From positions 1-64,000 of the forward strand of contig NZ_LZSU01000037.1 of NCBI RefSeq assembly GCF_001665575.1: a DNA stretch of 64,000 bases, read 5' to 3'. Below the pieces are notes generated by a model. It saw only the letters and a list, made by a program, of their open reading frames with translations. It had not been told where the DNA came from and did not search any database. Positions 32,103-40,157 of the stretch are shown here, piece after piece. Source of the stretch: Mycobacterium sp. 852013-51886_SCH5428379. GTDB taxonomy: Bacteria > Actinomycetota > Actinomycetes > Mycobacteriales > Mycobacteriaceae. The translations under genes and the position numbers were made by a program. How positions within the stretch are numbered: position 1 is the first letter of the stretch; every line of letters starts with the position of its first letter.

Positions 32103-33737
32103 CTAGCTCGCCGGCTCTGCGGCCGAAGCCGTTGCGGCAGGGGAACTTTCGGTCGCGTCAACTGATTGGGGGTCCGAGAACCGCTGACGCAGCTCGGTCT
32201 TGAGGACTTTGCCAGCAGGGTTCCGCGGCAGTGCCTCGACGATCTCGAGGGCCTTCGGATGCTTGTATCGCGCCAGTCGGTCGCTGAGGAACGCGTCGAG
32301 ATCCGTCAGTGTCAGCGCCTGGTCCGTGACCGCCGCGACCGCGACGGGAACCTCACCCCACTTGTCGTGGCTGCGGCCGATGACGGCCACCTCGGCGATC
32401 GCGGGATGCGCGGCGAGGACGTTCTCGACCTCGGCGCAGTAGATGTTCTCGCCGCCGGAGATGATCATGTCCTTCTTGCGGTCGACGACCCAGATATAGC
32501 CTTCCTCGTCCTGACGGACGAGGTCCCCCGAGTGGAACCAGCCGCCGGCGAAGGCCTCGGCCGTGGCCTTCGGATTGTTCCAGTAGCCGGCCATGAGCGT
32601 CGGAGCGCGGTAGACGATCTCGCCCACCTGGCCGATCGGCACGTCGTTCATGTCCTCGTCGACCACGCGTGCCGCGACGGTCGGGATCACCTTGCCGACC
32701 GAACCCAGCTTCCGCAGGGCGTCGTCGCCCAGCAGCATGCAGGTGACCGGTGACATCTCGGTCTGGCCGAACGCGGCGAGGATCTGGGTGCCGGGGAAGG
32801 TCTCTGCCATCTCGCGCAGCAGGGTGTCGGATGCGGGGGCGGCGCCCCAGGACAGCGTCCGCAGTTTGAGGTCGCGGGGCTGGGCGCGCTGGGCGGCGCA
32901 CACCGCCTGCCACTGCGCGGGGACCAGGAAGATCCCGGTGACCTTCTCCTCGGCGAGGACGTCGAGCAGGGCGCCCGGATCGAAGGCGCCGAGCGGGTAG
33001 AGCACCGTCGGCCGACCCAGCAGCAGGCCCACGATGGTGTTGCCGATACCGGCGATGTGGAACAGCGGCACCCCGATGAACCCGACGTCGCTGTTGAGGT
33101 CGACGCCGTTGGTGAACAGGAACGTCATCGCCTGTCCGGCGAGGTTGACGTGGGTGAGCACCGCGCCCTTGGGCCGCCCGGTGGTGCCCGAGGTGTACAT
33201 GATCAGCGCGGGGGCGTCGTTGGGGATGTCGACCGGTTCGGGGTCCAGGCCCGGTTCGGCGATGAGGTCGTCGTAGCCGAGCACTCCATCTTCGGAGGCT
33301 CCACCCGCGACGATGACCGTCTCCAGCGTGCCGTCGAGGGCGCGCACCGCGGTGGCGACGGGGGCGAGTACCGATTCGGTGATGACGACGCGGGCTTCGC
33401 AGTCGCTGACCAGGAACGCGATCTCCGGGGGCGTCATGCGGAAGTTGACCGGCACCGCGATCGCGCCGAGCTTGTTCACGGCCAGGAAGGACTCGATGAA
33501 CTCCGTGCGGTTGAGCATCAGGACCAGCACCCGGTCCCCGAAACCGACGCCGCGGCGGCTCAGTGCGCCGGCCAGCTTGGTGACCCGCTCGTCGAGCTCA
33601 CCCCAGGTGGTGGTGCGGCCGAGGTAGCGCAGCGCGGTCTCGCTCGGCTGCATGAGGGCGTGGCGCGCCAGTTGATTGGTCCAGTTCTGCCGGCGCGCCA
33701 GGTACGGCTGTTCCACGGCGGAGGGCTCAGGATTCAA
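32103..33737 (-). CDS. fadD5: FadD5, fatty-acid acyl-CoA synthetase of the mce1 operon
   Basis: This 544-residue ANL-superfamily enzyme has the AMP-binding P-loop MYTSGTTGRPKGAV (from 180), GWFHSGDLV, the hinge DRKKDMIISGGENIY, and the C-terminal catalytic lysine region NPAGKVLKTEL. It activates fatty acids, in M. tuberculosis probably including those imported by Mce1. The sequence from EQPYLARRQNW onward closely follows Rv0166. The TTG at 33737 is chosen because GAGAGGG lies 8 bp before it; GTG 33716 is the alternative. First gene of the operon and divergent from mce1R. Confidence 0.93.
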   Translation of the reverse strand: MNPEPSAVEQPYLARRQNWTNQLARHALMQPSETALRYLGRTTTWGELDERVTKLAGALSRRGVGFGDRVLVLMLNRTEFIESFLAVNKLGAIAVPVNFRMTPPEIAFLVSDCEARVVITESVLAPVATAVRALDGTLETVIVAGGASEDGVLGYDDLIAEPGLDPEPVDIPNDAPALIMYTSGTTGRPKGAVLTHVNLAGQAMTFLFTNGVDLNSDVGFIGVPLFHIAGIGNTIVGLLLGRPTVLYPLGAFDPGALLDVLAEEKVTGIFLVPAQWQAVCAAQRAQPRDLKLRTLSWGAAPASDTLLREMAETFPGTQILAAFGQTEMSPVTCMLLGDDALRKLGSVGKVIPTVAARVVDEDMNDVPIGQVGEIVYRAPTLMAGYWNNPKATAEAFAGGWFHSGDLVRQDEEGYIWVVDRKKDMIISGGENIYCAEVENVLAAHPAIAEVAVIGRSHDKWGEVPVAVAAVTDQALTLTDLDAFLSDRLARYKHPKALEIVEALPRNPAGKVLKTELRQRFSDPQSVDATESSPAATASAAEPAS

Positions 33738-33770
33738 CGGCGGAACCCTCTCAAGTCGGCTTGCATGTCG

Positions 33771-33820
33771 TTGATATTTGATCAAACATTGGATGGCCCC
33801 GGTCACACTATGGCCCCGGT
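33771..33820. promoter_or_regulatory. Candidate Mce1R operator between fadD5 and mce1R
   Basis: The 131-bp divergent gap (33738-33868) contains overlapping palindromes: TTGAT-atttg-ATCAA (33771-33785) and TTTGATCAAA (33777-33786), both perfect. Beside them is an 11-bp direct repeat, ATGGCCCCGGT, at 33793-33803 and 33810-33820 (17-bp period). A GntR/FadR-type dimer would be expected to bind a palindrome of this size. Repeats are directly seen; binding is inferred. Confidence 0.55.
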
Positions 33821-33868
33821 TTGTTCCAGACAACCCACGCCTGATCCGCACCGGAGGCCGCAGGAATT

Positions 33869-34561
33869 GTGAACGCGCCAGTCAGACCGCGACCCTCGCG
33901 CCTGCCGCGGCACCGCCAACAACTCCCCGATACGGTCGCCGAGCAACTGCGCGCCGAGATCATGACGGGCGTGCTGCGGCCGGGGACGTTCGTGCGCCTC
34001 GACGAGACCGCGGCGCGGCTGGGCGTCAGCATCACCCCGATCCGGGAGGCGTTACGGACGCTGCGCGGTGAGGGGTTGGTGCAGCTGGAACCGCATCGCG
34101 GTCATGTCGTGATCCCGATGACCCGCGGCGACGTCGAAGACATCTTCTGGCTGCAGGCCACGATCGCCGAGGAGTTGGCCGGCTCGACAGCGCAGCGGAT
34201 CACCGCGGCGCAGCTCGACGAGTTGGAGCGGCTGAATGCGGCGTTGGCGACGGCGGTCGAGCAGCGCGATCCGGCGGAGGTGGCGGCCGCAGAGTTCGCG
34301 TTCCACCGGGTCTTCAACCAGGCCAGCGGGCGAATCAAACTGGCGTGGTTCCTGCTGCATGTCGCGCGGTATCTGCCGTCGCTGGTGTACACGTCGGATC
34401 CGGGCTGGGGTGCCGAGGCGGTGGCGAGCCACCGCGAGTTGATCGAGGCGCTGCGCCGCGGGGACCGGGAGACGGTGGGACGGCTGACCCGGGCACAGTT
34501 CACCGACGGCGCCGCACGCCTGATCGCGCGGCTGGAACAGATCGGGCTGTGGGATCAGTAG
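33869..34561 (+). CDS. mce1R: Mce1R, GntR (FadR subfamily) regulator of the mce1 operon
   Basis: This 230-residue protein starts with GTG. Winged helix at about 18-85: DTVAEQLRAEIMTGVLRPG, LDETAARLGVSITPIREALRTL. The C-terminal all-helical FCD effector domain (about 92-220) has FAFHRVF and ASHRELIEAL, which supply the metal/ligand histidines. In M. tuberculosis Rv0165c (Mce1R) represses the divergent mce1 operon and itself. The same arrangement here, with palindromes in the 131-bp gap, supports the same role; a fatty acyl effector is inferred. Confidence 0.92.
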   Translation: MNAPVRPRPSRLPRHRQQLPDTVAEQLRAEIMTGVLRPGTFVRLDETAARLGVSITPIREALRTLRGEGLVQLEPHRGHVVIPMTRGDVEDIFWLQATIAEELAGSTAQRITAAQLDELERLNAALATAVEQRDPAEVAAAEFAFHRVFNQASGRIKLAWFLLHVARYLPSLVYTSDPGWGAEAVASHRELIEALRRGDRETVGRLTRAQFTDGAARLIARLEQIGLWDQ

Positions 34562-35005
34562 CTAGGCGCCCGCGGCCATCTGCTCCGCGCGCGACTTGAG
34601 GTTGCCGGCCAGGTAGTCGAGCGTGTCCCCGATCGCCTTCTTGATCATGGGGCCCGGGATCGCCAACTTCGTCTCGACGTCCAGATCCACCGTCAGCAGC
34701 GACGTCGCGCCGATCGGCACCACCGAGAACTTCTGCTCCTGCTTGGTGAAGTGGTCGCCCTGCTGCAGCAGCGTGAAGATCTGGTTCTCGCCCGGGTAGT
34801 AGACGGCCGTGATGAACGTGCCCGCCTGGCCCTGCACCTCGACGTCCAGGCGCAGCTGGCTGGGCCGGCCGTCGTTGTAGCGCGCCAGGATCCAGCAGCC
34901 CTTGATCTCGGGGTTCCACTCCGGGTACTTCTCGAAGTCGGCGACGATCGCCATGATCGCCTCGGCGGGCGCCTCGACCTCGACGGTCTTACTCACGAGC
35001 GGCAT
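34562..35005 (-). CDS. SRPBCC family protein (Rv0164/TB18.5-like)
   Basis: This 147-residue protein has the START/SRPBCC pattern: VSKTVEVEAPAEAIMAIVADFEKYPEWNPEIKG at the N-terminus (quoted in part by family convention) and IPGPMIKKAIGDTLDYLAGNLKSRAE at the C-terminal helix. It binds a hydrophobic ligand in homologous folds. It matches Rv0164, a neighbour of mce1R in M. tuberculosis. Its stop is directly adjacent to the mce1R stop. The upstream thioesterase gene is 13 bp away on the same strand, so the two are likely co-transcribed. Confidence 0.85.
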   Translation of the reverse strand: MPLVSKTVEVEAPAEAIMAIVADFEKYPEWNPEIKGCWILARYNDGRPSQLRLDVEVQGQAGTFITAVYYPGENQIFTLLQQGDHFTKQEQKFSVVPIGATSLLTVDLDVETKLAIPGPMIKKAIGDTLDYLAGNLKSRAEQMAAGA

Positions 35006-35018
35006 GCGGGGAGCATAT

Positions 35019-35459
35019 CTACGTCACCACCGCCGTCTGGAGCAGCGTGCGGATGGCGTCCGGGATCGGCACCGGCCTGCGGGTGTCGCGGTCGACATAC
35101 ACGTGCACCCAGTGCCCCAGCGCCGCGAGCGAGGTCTCGCCCGCACCGAACAACGCCAGCCGGTACGTCACGCTGCTGGTGCCCAGCCGCGCCACCGCCA
35201 ACCCGACCGTCAGCGGATCCGGGAACCGCAGTTCGGAGAAGTACTGACAGCCCGACTCGGCCACCACCCCCAGCCACGGCGCGGACACCGGATCCACCCC
35301 GGCCGTCGTGCCGATCCAGCCGTTGATCGCGGTGTCGAACAGCGCGTAGTACACCGCGTTGTTGAGGTGGCCGAACATGTCGTTGTCGGTCCACCGCGTG
35401 GTGACCGGCCAGTGCACCGGGAAATCGCCGCTGGAATGGCTCGAGTTGTCGCGGGGCAT
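35019..35459 (-). CDS. Acyl-CoA thioesterase, hot-dog fold (Rv0163-like)
   Basis: This 146-residue single hot-dog domain protein belongs to the 4-hydroxybenzoyl-CoA thioesterase type. Its active-site pattern RWTDNDMFGHLNNAVYY contains the conserved Asp27 and His31, and FSELRFPDPLTVGLAV and LGHWVHVYVD complete the fold. It hydrolyses acyl-CoA in the cytosol; chain length is unknown. Start ATG 35459. It is divergent from adhE1, with 35 bp between starts. Confidence 0.88.
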   Translation of the reverse strand: MPRDNSSHSSGDFPVHWPVTTRWTDNDMFGHLNNAVYYALFDTAINGWIGTTAGVDPVSAPWLGVVAESGCQYFSELRFPDPLTVGLAVARLGTSSVTYRLALFGAGETSLAALGHWVHVYVDRDTRRPVPIPDAIRTLLQTAVVT

Positions 35460-35494
35460 GGTTGCAGTCTCGCAGTACGGGCAGTCTGGAGGTC

Positions 35495-36607
35495 ATGACG
35501 ATCACCATCCGCGGCGCCGTACTCGAGGAGATCGGCCGTCCGGGCCCCTTTGCCCAGTCGACCCCTTTGACCGTCACCGATCTCGAGCTGGCACCACCCG
35601 GCCCGGACGAACTGCTGATCCGCATCGAGGCCGCCGGCCTGTGCCACTCCGACCTGTCGGTGGTCGACGGCAACCGGGTGCGGCCGGTACCGATGCTGCT
35701 CGGCCACGAGGCAGCCGGCGTCGTGGAGGAGATCGGCCCCGGTGGGTCCGATCTCGCCGTCGGCCAGCGCGTGGTGATGACGTTCCTGCCCCGCTGCGGT
35801 CGGTGCGCGGCGTGCGCGACCGACGGGCTCACCCCGTGCGAACCGGGTAGCGCCGCGAACGCCGCCGGCACCCTGATGAACGGCGACATCCGGCTGCGCC
35901 GCGACGGCGAGCCGGTGTTCCACCACCTCGGGGTGTCGGGTTTCGCCACCCACGCCGTCGTCGACCGGCACTCGGTGGTGCCCGTCGGCGAGGAGGTGCC
36001 GCCCGTGGTCGCCTCCCTGCTCGGCTGCGCGGTGCTCACCGGCGGCGGCGCCGTACTCAACGTCGGTCAACCGAAGCCGGGGCAGACCGTCGCGATCGTC
36101 GGCCTCGGTGGCGTCGGGATGGCGGCGATGATCACCGCGATGTCGTTCGACGGCGTCGACGTCATCGGCATCGACCGGCTCGAGGACAAGCTCGAGCGGG
36201 CGCGGTCGATGGGCATCAACGCCGCCTACAGCCCGGAGGAGGCCGCCGAACGAAACGTCAAGGCGGAGGTGGTGATCGAAGCCGTCGGGCATGCCTCGGC
36301 ACTCGAGACGGCGATCGCCCACACCGCGCCCGGCGGACGGACGATCACCGTCGGCCTGCCGCACCCCGACGCGCGCATCGAAGTGTCGCCGTTGGGGCTG
36401 GTGGCCGAGGGCCGCTCGCTGATCGGCAGCTATCTGGGTTCGGCCGTACCCGCGCGCGACATCCCCCGCTTCGTCCACCTGTGGCGGGAAGGCCGGCTGC
36501 CGGTGGAAACCCTTGTCTCCTCGACGATTCCGCTCGAGGACATCAATACCGCCATGGATCGCCTCGCCGAGGGCAGGACAGTCCGGCAGGTGATCGAGTT
36601 CGCCTAG
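35495..36607 (+). CDS. adhE1: Zinc-dependent alcohol dehydrogenase (adhE1/Rv0162c-like)
   Basis: This 370-residue class III-like medium-chain dehydrogenase has catalytic zinc ligands Cys50 (GLCHSD) and His71-Glu72 (GHEAAG), a structural zinc lobe Cys101, Cys104, Cys107 and Cys115 (CGRCAACATDGLTPC), and the NAD motif GLGGVGMAA. The sequence runs parallel to my memory of Rv0162c. ATG 35495 has TCTGGAGG upstream, which favours it over the in-frame codon at 35462. The stop overlaps the convergent SDR stop within CTAG. Substrate unknown; NAD-linked oxidation of an alcohol is inferred. Confidence 0.88.
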   Translation: MTITIRGAVLEEIGRPGPFAQSTPLTVTDLELAPPGPDELLIRIEAAGLCHSDLSVVDGNRVRPVPMLLGHEAAGVVEEIGPGGSDLAVGQRVVMTFLPRCGRCAACATDGLTPCEPGSAANAAGTLMNGDIRLRRDGEPVFHHLGVSGFATHAVVDRHSVVPVGEEVPPVVASLLGCAVLTGGGAVLNVGQPKPGQTVAIVGLGGVGMAAMITAMSFDGVDVIGIDRLEDKLERARSMGINAAYSPEEAAERNVKAEVVIEAVGHASALETAIAHTAPGGRTITVGLPHPDARIEVSPLGLVAEGRSLIGSYLGSAVPARDIPRFVHLWREGRLPVETLVSSTIPLEDINTAMDRLAEGRTVRQVIEFA

Positions 36608-37380
36608 CGGATCGTGCTGACTCCGCCGTCGACCGGGATGATCGCCCCGGTGATGTAACTGCTGGCCCGGCTGGCCAGGAACACCGCGATCCCGGCCATG
36701 TCGTCGGCTATCCCGACGCGGCCGAGCGGCAGTGCCGCACCGACGGCTTCCTCACCGGCGGCGAGCAGCACCTTGGTCATCCGCGACGGGAACAGCCCCG
36801 GTGCGATCGCGTTGACCAGGATCCTGGGGGCCAGTTCGGTCGCGAGGTGTTTGGTCAGCATGTGCACGGCGGCCTTGCTCGCCGCATAGGAGAAGTTGTT
36901 GCGGCCCTTCTCCGGGGTGAAGAACCCGTCGACACTTCCAGTGTTGATCACCCGCGCCGGGTCGGTGTCGGTGGCGCCCGCGGTCAGGAGCGGTACCAGC
37001 GCGCGGGTGAGTAGGAAGACGCCCTTGACGTTGACGTCGAAGACCCGGTCGAACCCGGATTCGGGGAACTCCTCGAACGGCGCTCCCCAGTTCGCGCCCG
37101 CGTTGTTGAACAGCGCGTGCACGGCGTCCTCGCGCGCGGTGAGCGCGTCGGTGAGCGTCTGCACGCCCTCGGCGGTGCCCAGGTCTGCCGGCACCGCGGT
37201 CACCCGGCCCAGCGGCGACAGTTCGGCGACGGCCGCGTCGAGTTCGGCCTCTTTACGGCTGGACAGGTACACCGCGGCGCCGGCCTCGAGCAGACCGCGC
37301 GCCATCATCACACCGATCCCACGGCCGCCGCCGGTGACCACCGCGACTTTGCCGTCGAGGGAGAACATGCCGGCGCTCAT
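36604..37380 (-). CDS. Short-chain dehydrogenase/reductase
   Basis: This 258-residue classical SDR has GGGRGIG (17-23), NNAG (in LFNNAGANWG), catalytic Ser in NTGSVDG and YAASK, and ends with the typical TGAIIPVDGGVSTIR. ATG 37380 overlaps the TetR stop by 4 bp, so it is the target or partner gene of that regulator. The C-terminal VDGG motif is shared with 3-oxoacyl-ACP reductase-like enzymes. Substrate unknown. Confidence 0.9.
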   Translation of the reverse strand: MSAGMFSLDGKVAVVTGGGRGIGVMMARGLLEAGAAVYLSSRKEAELDAAVAELSPLGRVTAVPADLGTAEGVQTLTDALTAREDAVHALFNNAGANWGAPFEEFPESGFDRVFDVNVKGVFLLTRALVPLLTAGATDTDPARVINTGSVDGFFTPEKGRNNFSYAASKAAVHMLTKHLATELAPRILVNAIAPGLFPSRMTKVLLAAGEEAVGAALPLGRVGIADDMAGIAVFLASRASSYITGAIIPVDGGVSTIR

Positions 37381-38042
37381 CGGGCCTGCGCCGAATCATC
37401 AACGCCCAGAGGCGATTCCGCGCGTACCGTCTCGTCCTTGATCAGACCGCGCAGCAGGGCGGTGCTGAACTCGGCGGCGATCTCGGGCGCAGTGCGCCGG
37501 CCCTGCGGGCGCAACCACCGGTACGACCCCAACGTCATCCCGATGTAGCCCAGCGCCAGCACGTGGGAGTCGCACTCGTAGAACTCGCCGCTGGCGATAC
37601 CGCGGTCGATGACGTCGCGAACGTGTTCGTAGACCTGGGTCTCCTTTTCGCGGATGTAGGCGACCTGCTCGTCGGTGAACCACTCGCTGATGTAGGGGCC
37701 CTCCTGGAAGTACACCGCGGCCCGTTCGAGGTCGCTGGCGATGCCGACCATCAGTCGCCGCGTGTAGTGGTAGATCACCTCGCGGGCCGAGGCCGTCGGA
37801 TCGTCGTGCAACGCCTCGACGGTGAAGTCGGCCGCGCCCCGGTAGATGTCCCAGAGGATCAGCGATTTGCTCGCGTAGTAGTGGTACACCGTCGCCTTGT
37901 TCAGGCCGACGGCGTCGGCGACGTCGTCCATCCGGGTGCCGTGGTAGCCCCGGGCGGCGAATAGTTTGGTGGCCACGCGCAACAGTTCGTCGCGACGGGA
38001 CGACCCGTTGGGGGTGGTCTCGTTGCCGAGGTGTCGGGACAT
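37377..38042 (-). CDS. TetR family transcriptional regulator
   Basis: This 221-residue protein has the TetR N-terminal DNA-binding domain: RRDELLRVATKLFAARGYHGTRMDDVADAVG, with recognition helix LNKATVYHYYASK (about 50-62). The C-terminal ligand domain has YFQEGPYISEWFTDEQ, as in the KstR2-like class of regulators that bind CoA thioesters. The start is ATG 38042, where the conserved part begins. It is the first gene of a two-gene operon with an SDR (4-bp overlap). An inverted repeat just upstream suggests self-regulation. Confidence 0.88.
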   Translation of the reverse strand: MSRHLGNETTPNGSSRRDELLRVATKLFAARGYHGTRMDDVADAVGLNKATVYHYYASKSLILWDIYRGAADFTVEALHDDPTASAREVIYHYTRRLMVGIASDLERAAVYFQEGPYISEWFTDEQVAYIREKETQVYEHVRDVIDRGIASGEFYECDSHVLALGYIGMTLGSYRWLRPQGRRTAPEIAAEFSTALLRGLIKDETVRAESPLGVDDSAQAR

Positions 38043-38067
38043 GGCGACTCTCAATCGACGGGTATCA

Positions 38068-38085
38068 ATCAACTGGCTGGTTGAT
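38068..38085. promoter_or_regulatory. Inverted repeat, candidate TetR operator
   Basis: ATCAAC (38068-38073) and GTTGAT (38080-38085) are perfect inverted arms around a 6-bp spacer, 26 bp upstream of the TetR start codon. Position and size fit a TetR-type site controlling the regulator-SDR operon. Binding is inferred. Confidence 0.5.
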
Positions 38086-38174
38086 CAGTCTAAGCAATAG
38101 CCCGAACTCACTGTTTGAGCCGGGCGCATCGGGTCTAAACTGGGCCAAACGCCCGCGTTCGACGGAGGTATGCG

Positions 38175-38303
38175 ATGGATCCGAATCCCGATTACGACGC
38201 GAGCGACGAGATCGAGTTCTTCTTCAGCTACCTCGGCTGGGGCCTGCGCGGCATCTCGGGACCCGGCGGCGGCTTCCCGCCGCCCGCCTATCCGCCCGTC
38301 TGA
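38175..38303 (+). CDS. Small 42-residue ORF, unknown function
   Basis: An ATG at 38175 preceded by GGAGG (38164-38168, 6 bp away) opens a 42-codon ORF: MDPNPDYDASDEIEFFFSYL, then GWGLRGISGP, then a Gly/Pro-rich tail ending PPAYPPV. The head is acidic and the middle aromatic; no signal peptide or membrane helix is evident. It is the only gene candidate in the 292-bp gap between the TetR gene and the ABC ATPase. The good ribosome-binding site and clean stop argue for translation, but I do not recognise the family. Confidence 0.5.
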   Translation: MDPNPDYDASDEIEFFFSYLGWGLRGISGPGGGFPPPAYPPV

Positions 38304-38334
38304 CCTGCCTATCCCAGGCTTCTGACCAGGGGAC

Positions 38335-39135
38335 CTACTTCAGCGTCGCGCTCGACGGCTGAGCCGCCGCCTTCACCGCGCGGCCCACTTCGGCACGCAA
38401 CTCGGAGTACTCCCGGGACCGGCGCAGGTCGTCGGGGTCCACGCTGCTGCGCGGCAGGTCGACGTCCAGGTCCAGCGCGATCCGACCCGGCCTGCGGGTC
38501 AGCACGACGATCCGCGAGCCGAGGAACGCGGCCTCGTCGGCGCTGTGGGTGACGAAGACCGTCGTGCGGCCAGAGATGGCGCTGACCTGACGCAGATCCT
38601 CCTGCAGCCGCTCGCGGGTGAGCGCGTCGAGCGCGGCGAAGGGTTCGTCGAGCAGGAACAGCGGGGTTTCTGCGGCCAGGGCCCGGGCGATCGCGACGCG
38701 CTGCTGCTGACCGCCGCTGATCTCCCAGATCCGCCGGCCCGCGGTGCCCTCGAGCCCCACCCGCGCCAGCAGCTGTTCGCGACGCTCGGCGCGCTGCCCC
38801 CGCGGCACCCCGGCGTATTTCAGGGCGAGGTCGACGTTGCCGCCGACGGTGCGCCACGGGAACAGCCGCGGCTGCTGGAACACCACACCGGCGCTCACTC
38901 CGGGGGTGGGCGCCGTGCCCGACACCTCCACCGCGCCCTCGCTGGGCGATTCGAAGCCGGCGAGCAGCCGCAGCAGGGTGCTCTTACCGCAGCCGGACGC
39001 GCCGACCAGCACCAGGAACGACCCTGGCGCGACGGTCAGGTCGACGGGCCCGACCGCGGTGACCTCGCCACCGCCCGTGCCGTAGCGGTGGGTCACCCCG
39101 CGCAGTTCGACCGTCCCGTCACTGGGTGATGGCAC
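38335..39135 (-). CDS. ABC transporter ATPase, sulfonate/taurine type
   Basis: This 266-residue ATPase has Walker A GASGCGKST, Q-loop VFQQPRLFPW, signature ISGGQQQRVAIARAL, Walker B LFLLDEPFAALD and switch VTHSADEA: a full set. It resembles SsuB/TauB. The only start that fits is GTG 39135, inside the end of the substrate-binding gene (17-bp overlap), implying translational coupling. Third gene of the permease-binding protein-ATPase operon. It powers uptake of an organic sulfur compound, as suggested by the leader ORF at 41089-41124. Confidence 0.9.
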   Translation of the reverse strand: MPSPSDGTVELRGVTHRYGTGGGEVTAVGPVDLTVAPGSFLVLVGASGCGKSTLLRLLAGFESPSEGAVEVSGTAPTPGVSAGVVFQQPRLFPWRTVGGNVDLALKYAGVPRGQRAERREQLLARVGLEGTAGRRIWEISGGQQQRVAIARALAAETPLFLLDEPFAALDALTRERLQEDLRQVSAISGRTTVFVTHSADEAAFLGSRIVVLTRRPGRIALDLDVDLPRSSVDPDDLRRSREYSELRAEVGRAVKAAAQPSSATLK

Positions 39136-40141
39136 CGGGCAGCCCCCTGGTGTAGATCGCGTCCTGGAACGTCTGCAGCGGCGCGGCGGCCGGGATCTGC
39201 TTCTGCTCGGCGAGGAACTGCGACGCACTTTCCAGATTGGCCGCGATGTTGCCCGGATTGCCATCGGAGCCAAGCCATTCCGGCGACGCCACCTCGGCGG
39301 GCGTCAGGTAGACACCCTGGGCGAGCTGCCCCTTGACCTCGTCGGCGGTCAGGCCGATTTCAGCGGCGATGGCGGTGGCCGCGGCGTCCGGATCGTCCTT
39401 GATGACGTTGAGGGCCCGGGCCTCCTGCTGGCGCCAGATGTCGACGACGTCCGGATGGGCGTCGGCGAACTCGTCGGCGACCACGGCCAGGTCGAGCGTG
39501 GGCTTCCCGTCGCGGGCCAGCTGCCTGCTGGTGATCAGGTCCGTGCCCGACGCGCGCAGCTGATCGAGGGTCGGCAGCCACGAGTAGGCCGCATCGATGT
39601 CACCGCGTTCGAACGCCGCCAGGATGGCCTGCGGTTGGAGGTCCACCAGCTGCACGTCGGCCGGCGACAGTCCGTTCTGATCCAGCGCGGCCAGCAGGCT
39701 GTAGTGCGCGGTCGACGCGAACGGGGTGCCGATCCGCTTACCGCGCAGCTCGGGGATCGTGGTGATGTTGCTGCCGTTGCGCGCGACCAGTGCCTCGTTG
39801 TCGCCGGCGACGTCGAGGACGAACGCCACCTTGTACGGGATGTTCAGCGGTGCTGACAGCCCGCGCGCCACCGGGCTCGAGCCGAGCGCGCCGAAGTCGA
39901 CCTCCTTGGCGATGAACGCGGTGTTGACGTCGGCGCCGGAGTCGAACTTCGTCCACTTGATGTTGTAGTCGGGCAGCGCGTCCTCGAGCCAGCCGTTGTT
40001 CTTCACGATCAGGTCGCCGCTCGGGAAGCTCTGGTAGGCGATGCGGATCGTCGGCTTCTCGGCGTCCTGCCCCTTCTCGACCGAGCACCCGGCCAGCGCG
40101 AGCAACATAACCGCCACGACCGCAATCGATTTGATCCTCAT
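39119..40141 (-). CDS. ABC transporter substrate-binding lipoprotein, sulfonate/taurine type
   Basis: This 340-residue protein has a lipoprotein signal ending LLALAGC (Cys19). The mature part is of the NMT1/TauA/SsuA type: IRIAYQSFPSGDLIVKNNGWLE, then FGALGSSPVARG, LRGKRIGTPFASTAHYSLL and AFERGDIDAAYSWLP. It captures a small organic anion outside the membrane and passes it to the adjacent permease. Taurine or an alkanesulfonate is the family-based guess. It lies 16 bp downstream of the permease gene. Confidence 0.87.
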   Translation of the reverse strand: MRIKSIAVVAVMLLALAGCSVEKGQDAEKPTIRIAYQSFPSGDLIVKNNGWLEDALPDYNIKWTKFDSGADVNTAFIAKEVDFGALGSSPVARGLSAPLNIPYKVAFVLDVAGDNEALVARNGSNITTIPELRGKRIGTPFASTAHYSLLAALDQNGLSPADVQLVDLQPQAILAAFERGDIDAAYSWLPTLDQLRASGTDLITSRQLARDGKPTLDLAVVADEFADAHPDVVDIWRQQEARALNVIKDDPDAAATAIAAEIGLTADEVKGQLAQGVYLTPAEVASPEWLGSDGNPGNIAANLESASQFLAEQKQIPAAAPLQTFQDAIYTRGLPGAITQ

Positions 40142-40157
40142 GGTGTTCTAGACCTTT

